A stretch of 64,000 nt of DNA, taken from the NCBI RefSeq assembly GCF_000194155.1, contig NZ_GL877878.1, positions 1,113,118-1,177,117 on the forward strand. The letters run 5' to 3'. Origin of the DNA: Saccharopolyspora spinosa NRRL 18395 (GTDB lineage: Bacteria > Actinomycetota > Actinomycetes > Mycobacteriales > Pseudonocardiaceae). Positions within the stretch are counted from its first letter, which is position 1, and each line of letters starts with the position of its first letter. Made by a program: the position numbers and the translations under genes. The notes beneath the pieces are model-generated. The model worked only from the letters and a program-made list of their open reading frames with translations. It had not been told where the DNA came from and did no database searches. Shown here in pieces: positions 20,017 through 29,083 of the stretch.

Positions 20017-21174
20017 TCAGCCTTTGAGCAGCGAGCGGGCCATGACCATGCGCTGGATCTGGTTGGTGCCTTCGTAGATCTGGGTGATCTTGGCGTCGCG
20101 CATCATCCGCTCCACTGGGAAGTCCCGGGTGTAGCCGGCGCCGCCGAACAGCTGCACCGCGTCGGTGGTGACCTGCATGGCGACATCCGAGGCGAAGCAC
20201 TTGGCCGCGGCGGAGATGAACCCGAGGTTCGGCTCGCCGCGCTCGGCGCGGGCCGCAGCGACATAGACCATGTGCCGCGCGGCTTCGATCTTCATGGCCA
20301 TGTCGGCCAGCATGAACTGGACGCCCTGGAAGCCGGAGATGGCCTCGCCGAACTGCTTGCGGTCCTGGACGTAGGCCAGCGCCTGTTCCAGCGCGCCCTG
20401 CGCGATGCCGACGGCCTGCCCGCCGATGGTCGGCCGGGTGTGGTCCAGCGTGCGCAGTGCGGTTTTGAACCCGGTGCCGGGCTCGCCGATGATCCGGTCG
20501 GCCGGGATGGTGCAGTCCTCGAAGTACAGCTCCACGGTCGGTGAGCCCTTGATGCCGAGCTTCCTCTCCTTCGGCCCCACCACTAACCCGGGGTCGTCGG
20601 CGTGCACTACGAATGCGCTGATGCCGTTGGCGCCCTTTTCCGGGTCGGTTACCGCCATCACGGTGTACCACTTGGATTCGCCGCCGTTGGTGATCCAGCA
20701 CTTGCTGCCGTTGAGCACCCAGTGGTCGCCGTCGAGGCGTGCACGGGTCTTCATCGACGCGGCGTCCGAGCCCGCCTCGCGCTCGGACAGCGCGTACGAC
20801 GCGCACGCCTCACCGCTGGCGACCGAGGGCATCACCTTCTTCTTGAGCTCCTCGGAACCGGACAGCAGGATCGGCATGGTGCCGAGCTTGTTGACCGCCG
20901 GGATCAGCGACGATGAGGCGCAGACCCGGGCGACCTCTTCGATCACGATGCAGGTGGCGACCGAGTCGGCGCCCTGCCCGTCGTAGGCCTCCGGAACGTG
21001 CACGGCAGCGAAGCCCGACTTCTCCAGCGCGGCGCGTGCCTCGCGCGGGAAGCGCTCCTGTTCGTCGACCTCGGCCGCGTATGGCGCGATCTCCTTGTCT
21101 GCCAGAGCACGCACCGCCTCACGCAGCGCCTCGTGCTCCTCGGCCAGCTGGTAGGTGCCGAACTTCGGGTCCAC
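20017..21174 (-). CDS. Acyl-CoA dehydrogenase
   Basis: 385-residue FAD enzyme for the first step of beta-oxidation. The substrate/FAD signatures YALSEREAGSDAASM and WITNGGESKWY and the catalytic base Glu368 in QIYEGTNQIQR are all present. It closely resembles mycobacterial FadE25-type short/medium-chain enzymes; the exact acyl specificity cannot be read. The start is a GTG with AGGGAGG upstream. It is divergent from a TetR gene that is the likely regulator. Confidence 0.93.
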   Translation of the reverse strand: MDPKFGTYQLAEEHEALREAVRALADKEIAPYAAEVDEQERFPREARAALEKSGFAAVHVPEAYDGQGADSVATCIVIEEVARVCASSSLIPAVNKLGTMPILLSGSEELKKKVMPSVASGEACASYALSEREAGSDAASMKTRARLDGDHWVLNGSKCWITNGGESKWYTVMAVTDPEKGANGISAFVVHADDPGLVVGPKERKLGIKGSPTVELYFEDCTIPADRIIGEPGTGFKTALRTLDHTRPTIGGQAVGIAQGALEQALAYVQDRKQFGEAISGFQGVQFMLADMAMKIEAARHMVYVAAARAERGEPNLGFISAAAKCFASDVAMQVTTDAVQLFGGAGYTRDFPVERMMRDAKITQIYEGTNQIQRMVMARSLLKG

Positions 21175-21305
21175 CGGGTCCTCCCTAGGTCCCGGCTTCC
21201 GGGCCGGGTTAGTTCATCGCCGCCCGCGCGATGGCGGACACCTGCGCCGCCATCGTAACGGCACTGAGTGCCACTTCCAAGCCGGTGCCGGTGTATATTC
21301 CGGCC

Positions 21306-22046
21306 ATGTCCGAGCCAGCGACCCCGGCGCCCAGAACCCGCTACGGCCGCACCCCGCACGGCCGCCGAAAGGTGCGCAGCGCCCTGGCGCTGGCCGCGAT
21401 GGAGCTGTTCGCGGCGCAAGGCTTCGAAGCGACCACTGTGGACCAGATCGCCGAGGCGGCGGGCGTCGGTCGGCGCACCTTCTTCCGGTACTTCCGGTCC
21501 AAGGAGGACGTCGTGTTCCCCGGGCACGACGAACGGCTGGCTGAGGTGGTCGAGCGGCTCGACGCCGCCGACCCGGCGGCAGACCCGATGGCGGTGCTCG
21601 GGCGGACCGCCGAGGTGGTGCTGGAGATGTACCTCGCCGAGCCGGAGGTCTCGCTCAAGCGCTCGGAGCTGACTCGCGAGGTCCCTTCGTTGCGGGACAA
21701 GGAAATCACCAGCATCGATCGCTACCAGCGGGTGTTCGCGCGTTACCTCCGCGATCGCTTTTCCGGGCAGCCGGGCGGAGACCTCCGCGCCGCGGTGGTG
21801 GCTGCGGCGGTGGTCGCGGCGCACAACCACGTGCTCCGGCAGTGGCTGAAGAGCGGGGGAGCGCTCGACGCGATGCAGATGTTGCGCGATGCGTTGCAGC
21901 AGGTGGCGGGCGCGATGTCGGGGCAGTGGGGCGAGGTGCCTGCCGCCGAGGCGGGGGAGAACGTCGTCGTGGGCGTCGTGCGCACTGCGGCACCTGCCGG
22001 CGTCGTGCTCAAGCACCTCGAAGAAGCACTGCGCGATCTCTGCTAA
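21306..22046 (+). CDS. TetR-family regulator, divergent from acyl-CoA dehydrogenase
   Basis: 246 residues. The TetR HTH (about residues 22-68, including MELFAAQGFEATTVDQIAEAAGVGRRTFFRYF) is well conserved and similar to that of the TetR at 5934-6596. A ligand-binding domain follows. The ATG at 21306 is chosen over an in-frame ATG 75 nt upstream because the homologous region begins close to it. The shared 131-bp promoter region suggests control of fatty-acid degradation. Confidence 0.9.
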   Translation: MSEPATPAPRTRYGRTPHGRRKVRSALALAAMELFAAQGFEATTVDQIAEAAGVGRRTFFRYFRSKEDVVFPGHDERLAEVVERLDAADPAADPMAVLGRTAEVVLEMYLAEPEVSLKRSELTREVPSLRDKEITSIDRYQRVFARYLRDRFSGQPGGDLRAAVVAAAVVAAHNHVLRQWLKSGGALDAMQMLRDALQQVAGAMSGQWGEVPAAEAGENVVVGVVRTAAPAGVVLKHLEEALRDLC

Positions 22047-22137
22047 CGAGCCTGCGGCACCCAGTGTCAGAACACATGTGACATGGAACGCTCTACGAAA
22101 AGAATCGGTTGATTCTATTGTTTCAGCGTTAACTGAA

Positions 22138-22525
22138 TTAAACATGTTGGGCGGCTGCCCCGGAGTCCGTTGTGGACTTCTCCGCGCCGATGATGTCGGC
22201 GGTCTCGGCGGCGATCTTGAGAATCCGGTCACCGGTGCCGCCGACGAGCAGCATGCGGCCGCCGGTGAGGACGTCAGTGATGGCGATCTCGCGCGCCAGC
22301 AGCGCGGGGTTCCAGAAACGGCGCGTTGAGCACGAGGGTGCCGACCTTGAGCCGCTCGGTGGTCTGCGCGGCGGCGACGAGAGCGGGGAAGGGCGACGCG
22401 ATTCCGAGGTGGTCGGCGGCGAATACCGTGTCGTAGCCATGTCGTTTGGCGCGGCGGCAGGTCTCGGCGAAGGTGTCGGGTGATTCCAGGCCGAAGATGT
22501 TGTAGGAGAAGCGGAACTCCGTCAT
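22138..22525 (-). pseudogene. Luciferase-like (F420-type) monooxygenase, internally deleted
   Basis: The N-terminal part (FSYNIFGLESPDTFAETCRRAKRHGYDTVFAADHLG) and the block ALLAREIAITDVLTGGR belong to the LLM class of flavin/F420 oxidoreductases. The second block is in a different frame, and the residues after it jump to a C-terminal segment (DRILKIAAETADIIG), so roughly half the normal 300 residues are gone. A relic of one frameshift plus a large deletion. Confidence 0.8.
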
Positions 22526-22729
22526 GCCGGTAATGCTGCTGCATGCCCCAGTCGCGCACCATCAGATCAGCCGCCGGTGACCGTGCATATCATTAAAATC
22601 TGTTATTTCAGTATTGAATAAAATTATGCTTCCCACAACGCCGCCGCGAACCGGTCAAAAATCGCTAGGAGTTCGTGGCCGGCGACTCTAGCCTTGCTCG
22701 GCAATGGTTTTCGTCGTCGGGGAGTGGGC

Positions 22730-23257
22730 ATGGTCGGGTCGGTGCGTTTCGAACTGTTGTCCCGGCGCGATTTCGGATTGCTGCGGGGCTGGCTGTCGGC
22801 GCCGCACGTGCGGGACTGGTGGCGCGGTGCGGAGCCGACAGCGCAGCGGGTGGAGCAGGAGTACGGGCCCATCGTGGACGGGGTGGACCCGACACGGTGC
22901 TACGTGATCCACGTGGCCGGTGAGCCGGTCGGGATGATCCAGTGCTATCGGATGGTGGACGAACCGGAGTGGGATGCGCTCGTGAGGATTCCGGCAGCGG
23001 CCGGGGTCGACTACCTGATCGGGATAGGCGATCGGTGTGGACGCGGTATCGGCTCCGCGGCGATCGCTGCGTTCACCGGGCTGGTGTTCGACCTCTACGA
23101 CGACGTCGATGTGATTGTCGCAGTGCCGCAGGCGGAGAACTACGCTTCCCGCCATGCCCTGGATCGGGCAGGTTTCGACTTGGTCGAGGAGCGGGATCTG
23201 GGGTCGGACGACCCGTCGGACTCCGGTGTCAGCGCGATCTACGAGTTCCGCCGCTGA
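22730..23257 (+). CDS. GNAT acetyltransferase of the AAC(6') aminoglycoside type
   Basis: 175 residues. It aligns by eye along its whole length with aminoglycoside 6'-N-acetyltransferases: LRGWLSAPHVRDWW at the start, VAGEPVGMIQCY in the middle, the acetyl-CoA loop GDRCGRGIGSAAI, and NYASRHALDRAGFDLVEE near the end. It could confer aminoglycoside resistance or acetylate a metabolite or siderophore. The ATG follows GGGGAG. It is flanked by AT-rich intergenic DNA and a pseudogene, so it may be acquired. Confidence 0.8.
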   Translation: MVGSVRFELLSRRDFGLLRGWLSAPHVRDWWRGAEPTAQRVEQEYGPIVDGVDPTRCYVIHVAGEPVGMIQCYRMVDEPEWDALVRIPAAAGVDYLIGIGDRCGRGIGSAAIAAFTGLVFDLYDDVDVIVAVPQAENYASRHALDRAGFDLVEERDLGSDDPSDSGVSAIYEFRR

Positions 23258-23490
23258 CACCGGAAATCCACTGTGGATACTCCGGTCGCGTGCGGGCCCG
23301 AGGGTGTGGTTGGTGCTTGGGTGTCGGTCCTAGCCGCTACCGTCGGATTTGGAAGCGGGTCACCTGAACCCTGCGGTTCGCCGTACCCGGTGGGTGGGGG
23401 GCGAACGCCGCTGCTGCAACGCCGATCTCAGTGAAGATCTCGTAGGCCAGCGCTCGTCGGTGGGCACGGTCAGGGACGGGGTCGGGGTGA

Positions 23491-23643
23491 TCAGTCGTAG
23501 CCGCGGATCAGGTGGCTTTCGTCGTGGTCGTCGTGGTCCGCGCCGGGGCCGGTTTCCACGCGGTCCTGGGTGGGTACGTGGATGTCCTGGGGCAGGGAGT
23601 CGGTGCGCTGCTGCGGGGCGGTGAAGTGATCGGTGAGCGTCAT
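23491..23643 (-). CDS. Small acidic/histidine-rich protein (50 aa)
   Basis: 50 residues from an ATG at 23643 with TAGGAG upstream. Very hydrophilic, with an Asp/His cluster (HDDHDESH, residues 37-44) before the C-terminal LIRGYD. No cysteine and no hydrophobic helix. I do not recognise it. It could be a metal-binding peptide or a peptide-natural-product precursor, but no modifying enzyme is adjacent. Start context and codon use support a real gene. The rest of 23258-23848 shows nothing else. Confidence 0.5.
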   Translation of the reverse strand: MTLTDHFTAPQQRTDSLPQDIHVPTQDRVETGPGADHDDHDESHLIRGYD

Positions 23644-23848
23644 GCCCGGCTCCTATCGAAGCGGAAGTTATTGCCTGATGGTGCTTCTCGTGTTGTGAGA
23701 TCGCATGCGCGGAGGGCGTTCACTGATCAGAAATCGCCCGGTCGGGAGGAAAGGGCCGGGTTATTCATATCGATGATATCAGTTTCGATTGAAATCGATC
23801 TACCGACCGAAGGTTCAGCAAGCAGACTTGAAGAACGCGATGACGGGC

Positions 23849-25399
23849 TCACGGCTTTGGTGTGAGGCGGATTCCGGTGCGGGGACCGAGGTATTCGCCG
23901 TTGTCGACGACGGTTCGCCCGGCTTGGCAGACCCAGGGGATGCCGGCCGGTGGCCGCAGCGGGTCTTGGTAGTCGCCGACGTCGATGACCGTGTCGGCGT
24001 CGAAGGCGACCAGATCGGCGACGTGGCCGGGGGCGATCACGCCGCGGTCGGGGATGCGGAAGCACTGGGCGGGCAGCGAGGTCATCCGGCGGATCGCTTC
24101 GGGCAGGGTCAGGACGCCGCGCTCGCGGACGTAGCGGCCGAGTACACGGGGGAAGGTGCCGGTCAGCCGCGGGTGCGGTTTTCCGCCGGTGCCGGGAGGC
24201 AAGCCGTCGGAACCGATCATGGTCTGCGGGTCGGTCATGGCGAGTCCGAGGTCGTCCTCGTGCATCGAGAAGTTGATCATCGTGACGCGGAGGTGTTCGT
24301 CGACCAGGACTCTGATCAGCGCGTCGACGGGTTCGGTGCCGTCGGTCGTGGCGATCTCGGCGATGGTGCGGCCTTCGAAGCGGTGGCTGGCGGTGGTGGC
24401 GATGAGGATGCGGTCCCAGGCGGTCTGGTCGCCGATCGTGGTGGCGAGGTCGTCGCGTCCGGTTCGGCTGCGCAGGCGCGTGAGGGTCTCGTCTGTGGTA
24501 CCGGCTAGGTAGTTGGTAGGTAGGACGGCGGTGAGCATGGTCGAGGATGCGGTGTAGGGGTAGACGTCCTGGACGATGTCGTGGCCGGTGTCGCGGGCCT
24601 GGTGGATCTTGTCCAGGGCTGGGCGCATCTTGCCCCAGTTGTCCGGGTGGGTGGCTTTGAGGTGCGACAGGTGGGTGCGTCCTGCGGTGGAGCCGATGAG
24701 GAGGGCTTCGTCGATGGATTCCAGCAGGGCGTCGCCTTCGTTGCGCATGTGCGTGACGTAGAGGCCGGTGCCGCCGAGGGCTTCGGCGACGGCGGTGAGT
24801 TCGTCGGTGGTGGAGAAGACGGCGGGTGGGTAGATCAGGCCGCTGGAGAGGCCGAACGCGCCGGCGGTCATGCCTTCTTCCAGAGCGGTTCGCATGGTGC
24901 GCAGGGTGTCGTCGTCGGGTGCGGTGTCAGCCATGTCGAGGGCGGCGATGCGGAGGGTGCCGTGTCCGATCAGGGGGCAGTAGTTGGTGACGTAGCCGGA
25001 GGCGTCGGTGGCGGCGAAGAGGTCGTGGAAGCCGGTCCAGGTGAAGTCCAGCGGTGGGAAGAGGCGTTGCAGGAAGGTCGCGAGGGCGTCGGCGTTGCCG
25101 GTGCTGCGGGGTGCGAGGCTGAAGCCGCAGTTGCCGACGATTTCGGTGGTGACGCCTTGGAGGATCTTGGTGGTGTCGTCGGTGGTGAGCAGCGGGGCGT
25201 TGTCGGCGTGGGAGTGGACGTCGATGAAGCCGGGGGCGAGGACGAGTCCGGTGAGGTCGCGTTGGGGGGTTCCTGCTGGGAGCGTGCCGGGGTGTTCGAC
25301 GGCGGTGATGCGGTCGTCCTGGATGAGGATCTCGGCGGACCGCAGGGGCGCTCCGGTGCCGTCGGCGAGGAGTGCGCCGGTGAGCAGTTCGGTGGTCAC
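23849..25399 (-). CDS. N-acyl-D-amino-acid deacylase (amidohydrolase)
   Basis: 516-residue zinc amidohydrolase that removes the acyl group from N-acyl-D-amino acids. The first metal motif HSHAD (about residue 61) is present, with EIVGNCGFS, which supplies the metal-binding Cys typical of D-aminoacylases, and the later His residues HMRNEG and HLSHLKA. The C-terminus returns to the small beta-sandwich. GTG start with GAAAGG upstream. It is divergent from the lplA relic. Confidence 0.9.
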   Translation of the reverse strand: MTTELLTGALLADGTGAPLRSAEILIQDDRITAVEHPGTLPAGTPQRDLTGLVLAPGFIDVHSHADNAPLLTTDDTTKILQGVTTEIVGNCGFSLAPRSTGNADALATFLQRLFPPLDFTWTGFHDLFAATDASGYVTNYCPLIGHGTLRIAALDMADTAPDDDTLRTMRTALEEGMTAGAFGLSSGLIYPPAVFSTTDELTAVAEALGGTGLYVTHMRNEGDALLESIDEALLIGSTAGRTHLSHLKATHPDNWGKMRPALDKIHQARDTGHDIVQDVYPYTASSTMLTAVLPTNYLAGTTDETLTRLRSRTGRDDLATTIGDQTAWDRILIATTASHRFEGRTIAEIATTDGTEPVDALIRVLVDEHLRVTMINFSMHEDDLGLAMTDPQTMIGSDGLPPGTGGKPHPRLTGTFPRVLGRYVRERGVLTLPEAIRRMTSLPAQCFRIPDRGVIAPGHVADLVAFDADTVIDVGDYQDPLRPPAGIPWVCQAGRTVVDNGEYLGPRTGIRLTPKP

Positions 25400-25484
25400 G
25401 CGGGTTTGCCTTTCGCGCTGCCGGTGGTTAGGGGTCGTCGGGTGATGTTGTCGGGAGCGTAGGCGTCGATTTCAGGGGTGCGCG

Positions 25485-26463
25485 GTGCGCGGTGAGTACA
25501 AGGTTCCCGGTGGGAAGCTGGTCGTGGTCGATCTGGAGGTTGTGGACGGTCGGCTGGTCGATGTGCGGTTGAGCGGGGATTTCTTCCTGGAGCCGGATGA
25601 GGCTTTGGAGGACATCAACGGTGCGTTGTCGGGTGCCCTGGCGGATGCCGGTGGTGCGGAGTTGGCGGGGCGGATCCGGAGTGGTCTGCCGGCTGGTGCG
25701 CGGTTGGTGGGGTTCGATGCGGAGGCGGTTGCGGTTGCTGTGCGGCGGGCGTTGACGCATGCGTCGGATTGGGCTGATCACGAGTGGCGGTTGATCCACG
25801 ATGGGCCGCAGACGCCGTTCATGCACATGGCGTTGGATCAGGTGTTGGCCGAGGCGGTGGCGGCGGGGCGGCTGGCTCCGACGTTGCGGTTCTGGGAGTG
25901 GGCGGGGCCGGCGGTGATCATCGGGCGTCCAGTCGGTGCGCAACGAGGTCGACATGGCGGGTGCGCAGCGGCACGGTGTCGAGGTGGTGCGGCGGATCAC
26001 TGGTGGTGCGGCGATGTTCGTGGAGTCGTACGCGTTCTTGGACGACTGGGTGCTGGGTGTGTTGCGGGAGCTGGGGTTGAACGTGTGGTACCAGCCGTTG
26101 AACGACATCGCTTCTGATGGCGGGAAGATCGGTGGGGCGGCGCAGAAGCGGTTGGGGTCGGGTGCGGTGCTGCACCACGTGACGATGTCTTACAGCATCG
26201 ATGCGGACAAGATGGGTGAGGTGTTGCGGGTGGGGAAGGAGAAGTTGTCGGACAAGGGGATCACGAGCGCGTCGCAGCGGGTGGATCCGTTGCGGCGGCA
26301 GACGGGGTTGGCGCGCGAGGTGATCATTGAGCGGTTGATCGAGGGGTTCCGGCGGCGGTTCGGGTTGGTGGACGGGCCGGTGTCGGAGGGCGAGTGGGAG
26401 CGGGCTCGCGAGTTGATCGAGTCGAAGTTCGCGACGCGGGAGTGGTTGTTGCGGGTGCCGTGA
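25485..26463 (+). pseudogene. lplA: Lipoate-protein ligase A family, broken by a frameshift and an internal deletion
   Basis: The N-terminal accessory domain (MRGEYKVPGGKLVVVDLEV) and the start of the catalytic domain (HMALDQVLAEA, WAGPAVIIG) are in the frame from the GTG at 25485. Near 25925 one base is missing, and the rest (SVRNEVDMAGAQRHGVEVVRRITGG to the end at 26463) continues in the next frame. In addition, RRITGGAAMFVE is joined directly to SYAFLDDWVLG: about 20 residues normally between them, part of the active site, are absent. Two independent lesions suggest a genuine pseudogene. The family attaches lipoate, octanoate or biotin to carrier domains. Confidence 0.85.
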
Positions 26464-26474
26464 GCGTGCGGGGT

Positions 26475-26501
26475 CGCTTCTGCATGAGGCAGGCAGAAGC
26501 G
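26475..26501. terminator. Hairpin between lplA relic and convergent DUF5703 gene
   Basis: Perfect 9-bp stem CGCTTCTGC/GCAGAAGCG (26475-26483 and 26493-26501) with a 9-nt loop, placed between two convergent genes, so it can serve either strand. Confidence 0.75.
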
Positions 26502-26514
26502 TGGGGTGTTGGGT

Positions 26515-26742
26515 TCAGGTGAGCAGGCCGGGTACGCCGGGGGTGGTGCGGCGGCGGCGCAGCCAGACCTTGCGGGTTCCGTCGGAGTAGAGGAGTACCC
26601 GGGAGAGTTCCCAGCCGGAGAATTCGGCGTGGATGCTGAGTTGGGTCGCTGCGCTCCAGCGGGTGATGCCCGGGGGCAGGCGCAGCGGCCGGTACTCCCA
26701 GTCCGAGTCGGTGTCGGTTCCTTCCGCGTTCACGGGTTTCAC
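26515..26742 (-). CDS. DUF5703-like small protein (75 aa)
   Basis: 75 residues with GTG start overlapping the lipoprotein stop (GTGA). The core WEYRPLRLPPGITRWSAATQLSIHAEFSGWEL followed by a basic stretch (RKVWLRRRR) resembles the DUF5703 family of actinobacteria. Its place after an lppL-like lipoprotein and near uppP matches the mycobacterial order lppL-Rv2137c-uppP. Function unknown. Confidence 0.75.
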   Translation of the reverse strand: MKPVNAEGTDTDSDWEYRPLRLPPGITRWSAATQLSIHAEFSGWELSRVLLYSDGTRKVWLRRRRTTPGVPGLLT

Positions 26743-27722
26743 ACTCTCACCACCTGGTATCCGGCGCCGTTGGCGGAGGCGATGTAGATGTCTCCGGTGT
26801 CTGGGTCGACTGCGACTGCGTTGGGTTGGGTGATGGTGTGGAGCCGGTGGCGTTCTTGGGGTTCGCCGCCGGCGATGTCGTAGCCGACGATTTCGTTGGT
26901 TGCGGTCAGCGTGACCCAGGCTAGGTCGCGGGTGGGGTCGTAGGCGAGGCCGTAGGGGGCGCCGGGGACGGGGTAGCGCTGTTTCATGATCAGCGGGTCG
27001 GTGCTGAAGGCGAGGAGTTCTTGGCCGCGGGTGTCGATGGTGAGGATGCGGCCGTAGCGGTCGGTGACGGCGTTGGTGGCGCCTTGTCCGGCGCGCAGGC
27101 CTGCGCCTTTGGTTCCGGTGGTGGTGTCGATGGGGGTTAGTGCGGTGGTGAGGCGGTCGAGGACGACGACGCTGCCGCCGCGGGTGGGTAGCAGTTGTGC
27201 GGGGCCTTGGAATTTTTCGGTGGTGGCGGTGGGGTTGCCGTTTTGGAGGATGGTGACCGTGGCGGTGTCGCGGAGGATGATCGCGGTGCGGTTGCCGTCG
27301 AGGTCGATTGCGTCGATGGGGCCGCCGGGTACTGGGGTGGGTTGTGCGGTGGCGGTGCGTAGGTCGATGCGGGTGAGGGTGTTGGTGTCGGGGAGCGCTG
27401 CGAGGAGTTGCCCGTGTTCGGCGCGCAGTGTGGCGGGTGCGCTGGGCAGGGTGACCGTGCGTTGGGTGTTGGTGTGGGTGTCGATGAGGGTGAGGTTGGG
27501 GCCGCTGGCGAGTACGAGGGTGTGGGTGTCGCGGTCGTAGGCGGCGTGTTGCACCGGTGGCGCGGGGTGGACGGTTCCTGCTGGTGGTGTGGTTGCGGGG
27601 GGTGCGGTGGCGGGTGTTGCGGCGGTGAGGGTGTCGGTGACCTGGAGGGGGTCGCTGGTGGTGTCCATTCCGCAGCTGGTGAGCAGGGTTGCGGAGAGGC
27701 AGATGATGGCCAGCCGACGCAA
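26739..27722 (-). CDS. lppL: Lipoprotein with beta-propeller repeats, LppL-like
   Basis: 327-residue lipoprotein. The signal ends in the lipobox LLTSCG with lipidated Cys17. After a Pro/Thr-rich linker there are repeated YVTN/NHL-type blades such as DRDTHTLVLASGPNLTLIDTHTN and VDPDTGDIYIASANG, giving an extracytoplasmic beta-propeller. Context (DUF5703, uppP and phosphomutase nearby) equates it with mycobacterial LppL. Role unknown, probably at the cell envelope. Confidence 0.82.
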   Translation of the reverse strand: MRRLAIICLSATLLTSCGMDTTSDPLQVTDTLTAATPATAPPATTPPAGTVHPAPPVQHAAYDRDTHTLVLASGPNLTLIDTHTNTQRTVTLPSAPATLRAEHGQLLAALPDTNTLTRIDLRTATAQPTPVPGGPIDAIDLDGNRTAIILRDTATVTILQNGNPTATTEKFQGPAQLLPTRGGSVVVLDRLTTALTPIDTTTGTKGAGLRAGQGATNAVTDRYGRILTIDTRGQELLAFSTDPLIMKQRYPVPGAPYGLAYDPTRDLAWVTLTATNEIVGYDIAGGEPQERHRLHTITQPNAVAVDPDTGDIYIASANGAGYQVVRV

Positions 27723-27848
27723 CGAGGTCCTCCTTGGTGCCGCGTGCCCGCGGGGTGCGGTGCGTGTTGCTTGCTTCCAGCATCCCTGATCTGGGTGGTG
27801 GGGTGCCGTGTGGGGCGGTGCGGGGTGCGGTGGACCTGTGGGTGGGGG

Positions 27849-28832
27849 TCAGGGCTGGGCGGGGTTGCGTTCGGGGTAGCTCTTGTCGGGGGCGCTGATG
27901 TCGTCGAGGGCGGCGCGGATGGCTGGGGGGAGGGTGAGGTCTTCGGCGGCGAGGGCGGTTTTGAGTTGGGGGGCGGTGCGGGCGCCGAGGACGGGGGCGG
28001 TGACGCCGGGGCGGTCGCGGACCCAGGCGAGGGCGACGTGGACGGGTGAGGTGCCGAGGCCTTCGGCGGCGGTGAGGACGGCTTGGACGATGCGGGCGGC
28101 GCGTTCGTTGCGGTGGTGTTCGACGTAGCTGGCGAAGTGGCTGGTGGCGCCGCGGGAGTCGGGTGGGGTGGCGTTGCGGTATTTGCCGGTGAGGACGCCG
28201 CGGCCCAGTGGTGCCCAGGCGAGCAGGCCGAGGCCGTGGTGTTCGGCGGCGGGTGTTACTTCGCGTTCGATGCCGCGTTCGAGCAGGGAGTATTCGACTT
28301 GGGTGGCGATTAGGGGGGTGCGGGTGGGGTGGGCGTTCTGGTGTGTGGCGGCGGTGGCGAGTTGCCAGCCGGAGTAGTTGGAGATGCCGGCGTAGCGGAC
28401 GCGGCCGCTGGTGACGGCGGTGTCGATGGCGGAGAGGGTTTCGTCGAGGGGGACGGTGGGGTCCCAGGCGTGCAGTTGCCAGAGGTCGAGGTGGTCGACT
28501 TGGAGGCGGTGTAGTGAGTTGTCGAGGGCGGTGAGCAGTGCGCCGCGCGAGGCGCCGCCGCCGAAGGGGCCGGGTTTGCGGCGGGCGACGGCTTTGGTGG
28601 CGAGGACGATTTCGTCGCGGGGGATTTGGGTGGCGAGGAGGTCGCCGAGGATTTCTTCGCTGCGGCCGTCTTGGTAGACGTCGGCGGTGTCGAGGAGGGT
28701 GCCGCCGGCTTCGTGGAAGGTGGACAGTTGCTCGGCGGCTTCGTCGGCGTCGGTGTCCAGTCCCCAGGTCATGGTGCCGAGGGCGAGGCGGGAGACGCGG
28801 AGGCCGCTGCGGCCGAGTTGTCGGTGTTCCAC
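27849..28832 (-). CDS. Aldo/keto reductase
   Basis: 327-residue NADPH-dependent oxidoreductase of the AKR superfamily. The N-terminal strand MEHRQLGRSGLRVSRLALGTMTWG, the catalytic Asp-Tyr region (LLDTADVYQDGRSEEILG) and Lys (IVLATK) are present, with the DLWQLHAWDP block for the usual H. The GTG start at 28832 has no Shine-Dalgarno but lies 8 nt after a TACCCT -10-like box, so the mRNA is probably leaderless; longer upstream frames are not coding-like. Confidence 0.9.
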   Translation of the reverse strand: MEHRQLGRSGLRVSRLALGTMTWGLDTDADEAAEQLSTFHEAGGTLLDTADVYQDGRSEEILGDLLATQIPRDEIVLATKAVARRKPGPFGGGASRGALLTALDNSLHRLQVDHLDLWQLHAWDPTVPLDETLSAIDTAVTSGRVRYAGISNYSGWQLATAATHQNAHPTRTPLIATQVEYSLLERGIEREVTPAAEHHGLGLLAWAPLGRGVLTGKYRNATPPDSRGATSHFASYVEHHRNERAARIVQAVLTAAEGLGTSPVHVALAWVRDRPGVTAPVLGARTAPQLKTALAAEDLTLPPAIRAALDDISAPDKSYPERNPAQP

Positions 28833-28840
28833 GTTGGGTG

Positions 28841-28846
28841 AGGGTA
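28841..28846 (-). promoter_or_regulatory. -10 element for leaderless aldo/keto reductase mRNA
   Basis: TACCCT on the minus strand ends 8 nt before the GTG start. The same hexamer stands at the same kind of distance before the phosphomutase gene (30022-30027, GTG at 30036). Confidence 0.5.
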
Positions 28847-29083
28847 TTCGCTGTGGCGGTTGTGTTCGGTGAGGCTGCAGCGGCGGGTCTGGTTCTGGGT
28901 GTTCCGGATCACAGTGCTCGGTGAGTGTCGGGTTTGTTCGTTGCTTGCTGTGATCAGTTGCTAGCTGACCTGCTGGGATGTGGGTTTGCGGGGTGGGGGT
29001 GGGTGGGTGTTGGGAATGTTGCAAGATTTGGGTTCCGGGCTTGGCGGCCGGTGGCCGGTGGGCGCATAAGAGTTTTCACGATC

